This document shows, one piece after another, positions 39,048-45,497 of a DNA stretch of 64,000 bases. The notes beneath the pieces were generated by a model, which worked only from the letters and a program-made list of their open reading frames with translations, was not told the origin of the DNA and made no database searches. A program made the translations under genes and the position numbers. Location of the stretch: the NCBI RefSeq assembly GCF_011250515.1, contig NZ_JAANOP010000003.1, positions 62,001 to 126,000 on the forward strand. The letters are read 5' to 3'. This DNA comes from Aquirufa ecclesiirivi (GTDB lineage Bacteria; Bacteroidota; Bacteroidia; Cytophagales; Spirosomataceae). The stretch's first letter is position 1, and every line of letters starts with the position of its first letter.

Positions 39048-39080
39048 AGATTTGACAACTTTTGAAAAGTTGTCAAATCT
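39048..39080. repeat. 33-nt perfect palindrome, different sequence
   Basis: Arm AGATTTGACAACTTTT, a central G, then the exact reverse complement. Size and architecture equal the copies at 30388 and 61655, but the arm sequence differs. Partial echoes of its arm (TTGTCAAATC, AGTCAAATCTAG) follow at 39083-39103. Confidence 0.85.
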
Positions 39081-39177
39081 AGTTGTCAAATCAAGTCAAA
39101 TCTAGCAGTCCAATCTACCATGCCATGATGTTATTCATTAGAATAACTGATGCACCATTTTAAACCATCAATAAAAA

Positions 39178-40374
39178 TTGAATCCACAAATCGCCCAATT
39201 ATACCAGATTGCTCAAAAACCTAGTCGATTGATTCTAGGCTTAATGTCGGGTACCTCCTTGGATGGTTTAGACCTGGCTCTTTGTCGGTTTAGTGGATTT
39301 GGCTTACAGACACAAGTAGAATTAGTCAAACACCATACCATCCCCTATCCTGAGGAATTCAAACAATCTATTCGGGAAGTATTTGCTAAGGATCAGATTC
39401 ATTTCCCTAGCTTATCTACATTAAATGCACAAATTGGACGGTTACATGCTCAATTTATTCTAGACAGCTTGCAAAGCTGGGGAATTGCGCCAAAAGAAGT
39501 TGATGCCATTGCCTCGCATGGTCAAACGGTAATGCATCGTCCGATGCGTTCTGGAAATTTGCCCAACTCAACCTTGCAGATTGGCGATGCTGATCATATA
39601 GCGCATTTGACAGGCATTATTACCTTATCCGATTTCCGCCAAAAGCATATAGCAGGTGGTGGCGAAGGAGCCCCATTGGCAGTGTATGGTGATTATTTTT
39701 TATTCTCAAAAAAAGAGGAACATCGTATCTTACTAAACATTGGCGGGATAGGAAACTTTACGTATTTGTCGGCCAGTCAAGACCCCAAAGATATTTTAGT
39801 TACCGATACCGGACCAGGAAATACTTTATTAGATGCATTCGTGCGCCAACATTTCCCAGGTTTTCATTATGATAAAGATGCACGGCTAGCTCGACAAGGA
39901 ATTTTGCATATACCATTATTAGACTCCTTATTAAATTTACCTTTTTTCAATGAGGCTTTTCCTAAAAGTACGGGGCCCGAATATTTCAATCTAGAACTAT
40001 TGAACCAAGTTATCCATAAAAATGGGTATTCGTTAACGCCAGTAGATACCTTGAGAACCCTGACAGAATTAACCGCTCAAAGTATCTCTAATGCCATGCA
40101 AAATTATATTCCAGCGATTCAAACGATACATTGCAACTTGATTGTGAGTGGTGGTGGTGGCAAAAATCCCTTATTAATGGAGCGATTAAGCAAAATTAAT
40201 CCCAAGTTGAAAGTCGTCGAATCAGACCAGTTGGGTATAGCCTCTGAAGCTAAGGAAGCTGTGCTTTTTGCCTTGTTGGCCAACGAGACATTGATGGATG
40301 ACCAAGTGGCTTCGAATAGACGATTGGGGGATTCCCCTTGGTTAAGTTTAGGAAAAATTAGCCTACCGAACTAA
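39178..40374 (+). CDS. anmK: Anhydro-N-acetylmuramic acid kinase
   Basis: 398 aa. The ASKHA-type phosphate loop GLMSGTSLDGLDLAL is at 21-35. ASHGQTVMHRP, LQIGDADHIAHLTG, HIAGGGEGAPLAVYGD, NIGGIGNFTYL and DTGPGNTLLDAFV follow in the family order. It phosphorylates anhydroMurNAc during peptidoglycan recycling. An in-frame stop lies just before codon 1 and the first in-frame ATG is Met23 inside the phosphate loop, so a TTG start (39178) is required. The RluA-type gene follows 8 bp later. Confidence 0.92.
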   Translation: MNPQIAQLYQIAQKPSRLILGLMSGTSLDGLDLALCRFSGFGLQTQVELVKHHTIPYPEEFKQSIREVFAKDQIHFPSLSTLNAQIGRLHAQFILDSLQSWGIAPKEVDAIASHGQTVMHRPMRSGNLPNSTLQIGDADHIAHLTGIITLSDFRQKHIAGGGEGAPLAVYGDYFLFSKKEEHRILLNIGGIGNFTYLSASQDPKDILVTDTGPGNTLLDAFVRQHFPGFHYDKDARLARQGILHIPLLDSLLNLPFFNEAFPKSTGPEYFNLELLNQVIHKNGYSLTPVDTLRTLTELTAQSISNAMQNYIPAIQTIHCNLIVSGGGGKNPLLMERLSKINPKLKVVESDQLGIASEAKEAVLFALLANETLMDDQVASNRRLGDSPWLSLGKISLPN

Positions 40375-40382
40375 ATTTGTCT

Positions 40383-41099
40383 ATGAAATGGAAATTAGAG
40401 GACGCTATCCTTTTCGAAAACAGCGATTTTTTTGTCATCAATAAACCTTCTGGAATCTCCACACTAGACGAGCGAAAAGACGTGTTTGCTCCGAATATTT
40501 TACGATTGGCCAAGGCTTATTCAGATGATGCACAGGTAGGTCATCGCCTAGATAAAGAGACCTCGGGTGCTTTGGTGATAGCCAAAAATCCAGAGGCGTA
40601 TCGACATATTTCCATGCAATTTGAGCATCGAGAAACAGCCAAGCGCTACCATGCGGTGGTGGAAGGTATGCACGATTGGGATGGGATGTTGGTCAATCTA
40701 CCCATTCTACCCTTAAAAGATGGCATTGTGGTTATCGATCGCGCGAAAGGAAAACATGCTGAAACCTGGTTTCAAACGCTGAAAGTTTACAAAAACTATA
40801 CCTTAGTCGAGTGCATGCCCATCACCGGACGAATGCACCAGATTCGTATACATTTGGCATGCTTAAAGGCTCCCATAGTAGCGGATGCCATGTATGGAGG
40901 CAAGGATATTTATTTATCGGAATTAAAGAAGAAGTTTCATCTCAAACAAGATACAGAGGAGTTGCCCTTGATTCGTCGAGTGGCATTACATGCACATAGC
41001 TTGAGTTTCAATTTGTTGGATGGTAGCCCTATCACGGTCGAGGCTCCCTACCCGAAAGATTTCGGAGTGCTTGTCAAACAGTTGGAGAAGTTTTCGTAA
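40383..41099 (+). CDS. RluA-family pseudouridine synthase
   Basis: 238 aa. NSDFFVINKPSGIST (13-27) and the catalytic motif VGHRLDKETSGALVIAK (52-68, Asp57) are the RluA family core; GRMHQIRIHLA (about 148-158) and the C-terminal ALHAHSLSFNL are also typical. It isomerises uridines in rRNA or tRNA; the target site is unknown. No S4 domain is present. It lies directly upstream of the tRNA-Arg gene and 8 bp after anmK. Confidence 0.9.
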   Translation: MKWKLEDAILFENSDFFVINKPSGISTLDERKDVFAPNILRLAKAYSDDAQVGHRLDKETSGALVIAKNPEAYRHISMQFEHRETAKRYHAVVEGMHDWDGMLVNLPILPLKDGIVVIDRAKGKHAETWFQTLKVYKNYTLVECMPITGRMHQIRIHLACLKAPIVADAMYGGKDIYLSELKKKFHLKQDTEELPLIRRVALHAHSLSFNLLDGSPITVEAPYPKDFGVLVKQLEKFS

Positions 41100-41111
41100 T
41101 TTTGATTCCTT

Positions 41112-41183
41112 GGCTCCGTAGTTCAATGGATAGAATGTAGGTTTCCGGTACCTAATATGAAGGTTCGATTCCTTCCGGGGTCA
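41112..41183 (+). tRNA. tRNA-Arg (anticodon CCG)
   Basis: Full cloverleaf: acceptor GGCTCCG/CGGGGTC (one G-U and one U-G pair), D-stem GTTC/GAAT, anticodon stem TAGGT/ACCTA with loop TTCCGGT (anticodon CCG), T-stem GAAGG/CCTTC with loop TTCGATT, discriminator A. The 3' CCA is not encoded. Degenerate copies of its 3' half follow downstream, marking it as a likely integration target. Confidence 0.92.
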
Positions 41184-41208
41184 CAAAATGATGAATCAGT
41201 CAAATATG

Positions 41209-41238
41209 AGGACATTTCGACAAGAGATGTCCTTTTTT
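41209..41238 (+). terminator. Terminator after tRNA-Arg
   Basis: AGGACAT and ATGTCCT stem with an 11-nt loop, followed by TTTTTTAT. It is placed 26 bp after the tRNA. Confidence 0.75.
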
Positions 41239-41258
41239 ATTTGGGTTGAAAATGGAAC

Positions 41259-41281
41259 TTGTGCAGCAGATTTGTGTAGCA
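41259..41281. repeat. Paired TTGTGYAGCA motif, copy 1
   Basis: TTGTGCAGCA (41259-41268) and TTGTGTAGCA (41272-41281) are direct repeats with 13-bp spacing. The same pair recurs at 41475-41497 and 41694-41716. Confidence 0.8.
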
Positions 41282-41362
41282 AAATCAAATATGTAGAGAT
41301 TTGATAAACATAAAAATTAGTCAAATCCAAGAGACACAGGTTAGGAAGTAATTAATCTATTC

Positions 41363-41423
41363 TTGGTTTCCAGTACCTAATATGAGGCCGGGGTCGTGTT
41401 CGACTCGATTCCTTCCGGGGTCA
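41363..41423 (+). repeat. Degenerate tRNA-Arg 3' half, copy A
   Basis: It starts in the anticodon region (GGTTTCCAGTACC, versus GGTTTCCGGTACC in the gene) and ends CCTTCCGGGGTCAC like the tRNA. An extra segment (GCCGGGGTCGTGTTCGACTC) interrupts the T-arm. No 5' acceptor half is present, so it is not a functional tRNA. Confidence 0.8.
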
Positions 41424-41432
41424 CACATTAAA

Positions 41433-41470
41433 TAGAGAGAGTTTTTCACTAAAACTCTCTCTATTTTTTT
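41433..41470 (+). terminator. Hairpin terminator of unit A
   Basis: TAGAGAGAGTTTT / AAAACTCTCTCTA stem followed by seven T. The same structure recurs 219 bp later. Confidence 0.75.
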
Positions 41471-41474
41471 AAAC

Positions 41475-41497
41475 TTGTGCAGCAGATTTGTGTAGCA
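41475..41497. repeat. Paired TTGTGYAGCA motif, copy 2
   Basis: TTGTGCAGCA and TTGTGTAGCA with the same 13-bp spacing as copy 1, directly after the unit A terminator. Confidence 0.8.
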
Positions 41498-41581
41498 GAA
41501 CATTCAAAAAACATCAAATTGCTGAACCAAAAAATCCAAATATGGTCTTTAAATCAAATAAACACCCATTGGGGCATCATG

Positions 41582-41642
41582 TAAGTTTACGTTACATAAT
41601 ATGAGGCCGGGGTCGCGTTCGACTCGATTCCTTCCGGGGTCA
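41582..41642 (+). repeat. Degenerate tRNA-Arg 3' half, copy B
   Basis: Exactly 219 bp after copy A. The T-arm insertion and the tRNA 3' end are identical in form (GTCGCGTTCGAC instead of GTCGTGTTCGAC). The anticodon-stem part has drifted but can still pair (TGTAA/TTACA). The 5' half is missing. Confidence 0.8.
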
Positions 41643-41651
41643 CACATTAAA

Positions 41652-41689
41652 TAGAGAGGGTTTTTCAATGAAACTCTCTCTATTTTTTT
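41652..41689 (+). terminator. Hairpin terminator of unit B
   Basis: TAGAGAGGGTTT / AAACTCTCTCTA stem plus T-run. Relative to unit A, one A-to-G change keeps pairing as G-U. Confidence 0.75.
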
Positions 41690-41693
41690 AAAC

Positions 41694-41716
41694 TTGTGCA
41701 GCAGATTTGTGCAGCA
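41694..41716. repeat. Paired TTGTGYAGCA motif, copy 3
   Basis: TTGTGCAGCA twice with 13-bp spacing, in the same place relative to the unit B hairpin. Confidence 0.8.
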
Positions 41717-41855
41717 AAACATTCAAAAACCATCCAATTGCTCCACAAAAAGAACTGAATACATGATAAGACATTCTATGGTGAATAAATTCACTTCATT
41801 CAAATTACAAGAAGTCTATTTATTTAATTTCCAACACGAATAATTTGAAAAGATA

Positions 41856-42779
41856 TTAGCGGATTACACTATTCAATTTCCAAAGTGCACCTTGTTTTGT
41901 AGTTAATTTTTCTAGTTTTCCCATAGATACCAAATCGTCTAAATATTTTTCACATTCGCTTCTTGGTGTTCCTGTCAGTTCAGAATATTCTCTTGCTGTC
42001 AGTGAACAATACTGTGAAAAGATTGAACTCCACGCCTTCTCATAATTAGTTTTGTTAGCATTTGGATACAATTTAAGCAAAGCATTCTCAAAAGTGTTAT
42101 AAGGTTTCGAACCATAAACCATTTCTCTATTTCCTGTGATATCAGTAAAAAACATTGTTGGAAACCCTCTTACACTTAACTCTCTTCCTAATTTTAAATC
42201 TTCTTCAAATAGCTCTTTTGCATTTCCTTCGTAATCAACTTCAAATTTAATAACATCAAGTCCAACTTTTTTTCCTGCTAATTCTAAATGTTCCCATTTT
42301 GTAATGTTCATTTTTTGAAGAAAAACCATTTCTCGTATTTCTCGAAGAAATAAAATTGCCTTTTCATTGTCTTGCATTTGGGCTGCTTTGAAAGCAATTG
42401 AAGGGGGATAAGAAGAAGCTAATGGATCTTCTAACCAAACATCCCCGTCAATCGGCATATCATAATAAGCACTTACTTCGTCCCAATGATGTGCTACATC
42501 CGAAGGTTTGCTAATACCACCACTATTATAACTCCAATTAGGTAATAGACCACCCATTCTGTAGTCAATTTCAAAATTGTTTCCGTATTCCATTTTGAGT
42601 TTTCGTAGTTGTGGTTCAATGCCCCAACAAGAAGAACAAATCGGATCGGTGTAATAAATTATTTTTACAGGTTTTTTCTTAGCAAAAACAGAATAGCCTT
42701 CTGTTGAATTTGATGAAATAGTTGGTATTTCGCAAATACCTGTTTCAGGGTTACACATTAATGGGTTGTTACTTTCCAT
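41856..42779 (-). CDS. DsbA/FrnE-like thiol oxidoreductase with C-terminal helical domain
   Basis: About 307 aa from the ATG at 42779. The thioredoxin-fold active site is YTDPICSSCWGIEP (Cys48, Cys51), and the cis-Pro region is RGFPTMFF. The family includes FrnE and the SpxH/YjbH adaptors. An extra Cys pair (CNPETGIC, 9-16) precedes it. The last 45 residues (SLTAREYSELTGTPRSECEK ... ALWKLN) look like a small winged-helix. No signal peptide, so probably cytoplasmic. It is divergent from an HxlR regulator inside the tRNA-flanked segment, suggesting a thiol-stress role. Confidence 0.8.
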   Translation of the reverse strand: MESNNPLMCNPETGICEIPTISSNSTEGYSVFAKKKPVKIIYYTDPICSSCWGIEPQLRKLKMEYGNNFEIDYRMGGLLPNWSYNSGGISKPSDVAHHWDEVSAYYDMPIDGDVWLEDPLASSYPPSIAFKAAQMQDNEKAILFLREIREMVFLQKMNITKWEHLELAGKKVGLDVIKFEVDYEGNAKELFEEDLKLGRELSVRGFPTMFFTDITGNREMVYGSKPYNTFENALLKLYPNANKTNYEKAWSSIFSQYCSLTAREYSELTGTPRSECEKYLDDLVSMGKLEKLTTKQGALWKLNSVIR

Positions 42780-43086
42780 TTTCTTTTTTGTTTGAGCTTG
42801 GAAATCCAAGTGACCAAGCATTATTTATATTTCCACTATTATTAGCTTTCAATTTTAAAATACCTTACAAAACAGGCAGTGTGGTGTAATCTTACATCCT
42901 AGAAATCAACGCATTTTTAACCTTATATACATGCACAGATTTTTTGAAGTTTTAAATTGAAGCTAATCCTACAAAACTACTGGACATATAATGTATTTTT
43001 GATATTAATTTCCTAATGGAAAGTGGTTTCCTATTGGATACTAACTGTCGGATCCGTATTTTTCAAAACGTACATTTGTGAAGTCC
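42780..43086. promoter_or_regulatory. Divergent regulatory spacer of the dsbA-like/hxlR pair
   Basis: No gene. It holds a tandem repeat TTTCCTAATGGAAA (43009-43022, itself an inverted repeat) and TTTCCTATTGGATA (43027-43040), 18 bp apart, resembling a dimer operator. TACATTTG at 43071-43078 matches the -7 box only 8 bp before the hxlR ATG. Confidence 0.5.
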
Positions 43087-43449
43087 ATGAAAAAAAATGC
43101 AGAAATAAATGCAACACCTGTTTGTCAAGTAAGAATGCAAGCAATTAGTGATGCCATGAGTCTATTGTCGGGTAAATGGAAGTTCCATATTTTGGGAACA
43201 CTCATTGCAGGCAATAAATTAGGATTTATGGATTTGTTAAGAGAAATAGATGGAATTGGGAGTAAAATGCTTTCAAAAGAACTTCAAGATTTGGAAATGA
43301 ACAATTTGGTTAGTCGAACCGTAATGGACACAAAGCCAATAACCGTTGAATATTCAATTACAAAATATGGCAAAACACTTTCCGCAGTGATTGATGAACT
43401 GGCTAATTGGGGAATAGAATATCGTAAAGCACTGTATAAAAAAAATTAA
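43087..43449 (+). CDS. HxlR-family winged-helix regulator
   Basis: About 120 aa. The HxlR core is SLLSGKWKFHILGTLIAG, FMDLLREIDGIGSKMLSKELQDLEMNNLVSR and VEYSITKYGKTLSAVIDELANWG. The N-terminal cysteine (Cys13, in TPVCQVR) sits where redox-sensing members such as YodB and HypR carry their reactive thiol. The ATG at 43087 is chosen over an in-frame GTG 9 bp upstream that lies within the -7 box. It likely controls the divergent DsbA-like gene. Confidence 0.88.
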   Translation: MKKNAEINATPVCQVRMQAISDAMSLLSGKWKFHILGTLIAGNKLGFMDLLREIDGIGSKMLSKELQDLEMNNLVSRTVMDTKPITVEYSITKYGKTLSAVIDELANWGIEYRKALYKKN

Positions 43450-43478
43450 AAGGCAACTTCATTCATTTTGCGTGAAGT

Positions 43479-43652
43479 TCAACCTTTCAATTTCCTGATA
43501 GTTACATACTCAATCATAGAATTATTGCTGTATCTTTTGTCTGTAAGGGAGGTATAAATTAAATAGAGGTCAACAACTTCCTCCAATTTACACGAAGTTT
43601 GAGGCATCCTAATTTGTAAAACCTTTGACCAGTAAATATTAAAATACCCCAT
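43479..43652 (-). CDS. Possible small protein or gene remnant, 57 aa
   Basis: An open frame of 57 codons (MGYFNIYWSKV ... EYVTIRKLKG) on the minus strand, starting 13 bp before tRNA-fragment copy C. The frame remains open a few codons further upstream, then hits a stop. Composition is protein-like, but I recognise no family. It could be the 3' remnant of a gene cut by recombination at copy C. Confidence 0.3.
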   Translation of the reverse strand: MGYFNIYWSKVLQIRMPQTSCKLEEVVDLYLIYTSLTDKRYSNNSMIEYVTIRKLKG

Positions 43653-43664
43653 CGGGTCATAATT

Positions 43665-43712
43665 TAGCTTTCAGGAACCTAATATGAGGCCGGGGTCGCG
43701 TTCGACTCGATT
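43665..43712 (+). repeat. Degenerate tRNA-Arg fragment, copy C (truncated)
   Basis: The 36 bases 43677-43712 match copies A and B (ACCTAATATGAGG, then CCGGGGTCGCGTTCGACTC, then GATT), and then similarity stops before the tRNA 3' end. It lies about 2.5 kb beyond the tRNA gene and could be the distal boundary of an inserted segment. Confidence 0.75.
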
Positions 43713-44069
43713 TAGTATATTATTATCAACCATATTCCATTGATAATCAGATTGATTGAAAATAGTTAAAGACATTAAGTGGAGTATTCTGATTGTCAGT
43801 AAATGGATGCCCATAGCATTAGTTTGCTAGCACCAAACTTATATAGCTTAGATTTTGCTCAATCGTTACGAGAAACCTTTAAAATTATATATTCGTTTTA
43901 GAATAGGGTATAATAAATGTATAGAAATACCTACCCAAAAGTATGTTCAGGGGCGACAAATTACAAGATTTTATAATCCCAAGGAATATGATATTCAGGC
44001 TGTTTATTCTTGAGAATGCATTCTAGAATTAAATATATTTTTAATTATTGTCTAAGACACTTAATTATA
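43713..44069. other. Low-coding AT-rich stretch
   Basis: No intact gene is recognised. A 53-codon open stretch on the plus strand (43852-44013, containing YVQGRQITRFYNPKEYDIQ before its stop) looks protein-like but lacks a start and any family match. It may be a gene remnant. Confidence 0.35.
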
Positions 44070-44222
44070 CTAAGAGGTCAATGTTTGATCCGTATTAAGT
44101 AAAAAATGTAGAGGATTCAAAGCTAGCATTTCTTCCGTATTCCAAGATTCTAATTGGGGACTTTCCCACTCTTTACGATTTGGTTGTTGTGAGTTATCTT
44201 TCAATGATTCAGTATCTTTCAT
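44070..44222 (-). CDS. Short peptide 1 of a two-member paralogous family (50 aa)
   Basis: 50 aa starting MKDTESLKDN and ending TDQTLTS. The core has Trp19-x-x-Pro22-x-Leu24-x-x-Trp27, then ALNPL (34-38) and FLLN (40-43). Over 27 ungapped positions 15 residues equal those of the peptide at 44379-44594, while most shared residues use different synonymous codons, so translation is probably real. W-x-x-P-x-L resembles the leader motif of lasso-type precursors (YxxPxL), but no maturation enzyme is nearby. Function unknown. Confidence 0.6.
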   Translation of the reverse strand: MKDTESLKDNSQQPNRKEWESPQLESWNTEEMLALNPLHFLLNTDQTLTS

Positions 44223-44378
44223 TCGATAAAAATTTAAGGTTAAAGGAAAGATTAAATTTAAAAAACAAAATCAGAATATCAATGATTTCCTGTAGGGAAA
44301 TTATTGAACAAATCCTCCTTGTCATAATTATTTTGCATTCAACCGATCACTCTAATTTTCAGGCTTTGCCAATTTTAT

Positions 44379-44594
44379 TCAATTTTTATTAATCGATTTA
44401 AATCTAGTGCATATTAACCATTCCAAGGAGCTAGGTTTAAGAGTTTCTTTAATCAAGTTCAATAAAAATTTAAGGGGATTTAATGCTATGGATTCTACCA
44501 CCTCCCAATGAGTCAAGCTTGGGTTGCACCATGTCTTACTAGTTTGAAAATCTTTAGCTTTAGCTTTAGCTTTAGCTTCCGAATGATCTTTCAT
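44379..44594 (-). CDS. Short peptide 2 of the same family (71 aa)
   Basis: 71 aa starting MKDHSE. An alternating Lys-Ala stretch (7-14), encoded by four TTTAGC repeats on the plus strand, precedes the conserved core Trp22-x-x-Pro25-x-Leu27-x-x-Trp30 ... ALNPL (37-41) and FLLN (43-46). The C-terminal tail (LIKETLKPSSLEWLICTRF) is absent in the paralogue. Both genes start ATGAAAGAT and lie on the minus strand 156 bp apart. No family assignment. Confidence 0.55.
   Translation of the reverse strand: MKDHSEAKAKAKAKDFQTSKTWCNPSLTHWEVVESIALNPLKFLLNLIKETLKPSSLEWLICTRFKSINKN
44553..44576. repeat. TTTAGC hexanucleotide repeat, four copies
   Basis: It lies within the 71-aa peptide gene and encodes Lys-Ala dipeptides on the minus strand. 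The unit is in frame, so copy-number change would only lengthen the stretch. Confidence 0.85.
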
Positions 44595-44767
44595 GCTTAG
44601 TTTAAATTTTAGTAAACTAAATATAAACTAAGAATTGGTAAATTAAAGTAGATTAAATGCTGAAATTTTCAAAGCATTGGGCACAACTTATTCCACATTA
44701 AAGTTTCAAAATGAAACTTAATTCATTAGAAAATAGATCGATACAAAGGCTATTTAAGACAAACTTC

Positions 44768-45436
44768 TTAATTCAAATTCAAACCAATCGCAATTCCCCA
44801 ATAAGGCTTTTGTTGATAAATCCATTTTGAGGCATTTTCATCCATCAACTGATCAAATCCATAGGCTATTCCTAAGGTAAAATTATTGATGGCAATAATG
44901 CCAGCTAGGCCTTTGGAAAAAACAATACCTTGGTAATCATATGTAATCTGTGATTGACTTACTCCTTGATGAATCGCAGTACTTCCAAAACCCAAAAAAG
45001 CCCCATAAGAAAGCCCAAAATGATCAATTTCCCTTTTGAATAAACTCCTAGGGGTTTTATTGTATCGAATGTAGAATCGATCACTACGCTTGCCAAAATA
45101 CACAGATGCGTTGATCTCCGTATTCATCTGGGTAGGTATACCATTCACTGAACCATGTATTTTGACGGGTATAGCCAATAAATCTAAATCAAACGTTCCC
45201 TTTCGTAAAATCAAATTACCCGTACTTTGAGACATAACTGGTGGAAGCGTTTTTTCTACATTGACGACATCCGTACTCTTCGAAATCAGATGCAAAGTAT
45301 CCTCGGTAACCTCAACTAAAACTTTAGTATGATTCAATTGATAAACACCATCAACCAAATCATATTTAGGGGTATTTTTAATGATGCTACAACTTCCCAA
45401 AAGTATAATGAGGCTGAAATAAACGAGAATCCGCAT
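44768..45436 (-). CDS. Putative lipoprotein, 222 aa
   Basis: MRILVYFSLIILLGSC is a lipoprotein signal (Cys16). The body is rich in beta-strand-like segments with a late barrel- or sandwich-like half (FYIRYNKTP, GLSYGAFLGFGST, FTLGIAYGFDQL, YWGIAIGLNLN). I do not recognise a family. It is divergent from the CorA gene with a 61-bp spacer. Confidence 0.7.
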   Translation of the reverse strand: MRILVYFSLIILLGSCSIIKNTPKYDLVDGVYQLNHTKVLVEVTEDTLHLISKSTDVVNVEKTLPPVMSQSTGNLILRKGTFDLDLLAIPVKIHGSVNGIPTQMNTEINASVYFGKRSDRFYIRYNKTPRSLFKREIDHFGLSYGAFLGFGSTAIHQGVSQSQITYDYQGIVFSKGLAGIIAINNFTLGIAYGFDQLMDENASKWIYQQKPYWGIAIGLNLN

Positions 45437-45497
45437 ATTTGATTAGTTTTGATATGTAAGTTATCAAATAGATATAAATACAAAATTAAATATATTT

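Larger units (their letters stand above)
38815..39177. other. Spacer with promoter, tandem repeats and palindrome
   Basis: Divergent spacer between lhgO and anmK. It contains a consensus promoter (38907-38933), an 18-codon ORF at 38941, TAAGT/TTTAG tandem repeats (39002-39037) and a 33-nt palindrome. The promoter is 245 bp from anmK, so a small RNA or long leader is possible. Confidence 0.5.
41184..41855. other. tRNA-derived tandem repeat array
   Basis: No protein gene is seen. The stretch comprises the tRNA terminator, then two units about 219 bp apart. Each unit carries a degenerate tRNA-Arg 3' half, a hairpin terminator and a TTGTGYAGCA pair. Components are listed separately. Confidence 0.75.

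Noticed and set aside
39002-39103. CRISPR-like array
   Set aside because: Units are 5 bp and adjacent without spacers; no cas genes are in the window.
41363-41642. Copies A and B as functional tRNA genes
   Set aside because: They have no 5' acceptor half or D-arm, and the T-arm is interrupted, so a cloverleaf cannot form.
43852-44013. Integrase or transposase fragment
   Set aside because: The open stretch is protein-like but shows no integrase or transposase motif that I can recognise.
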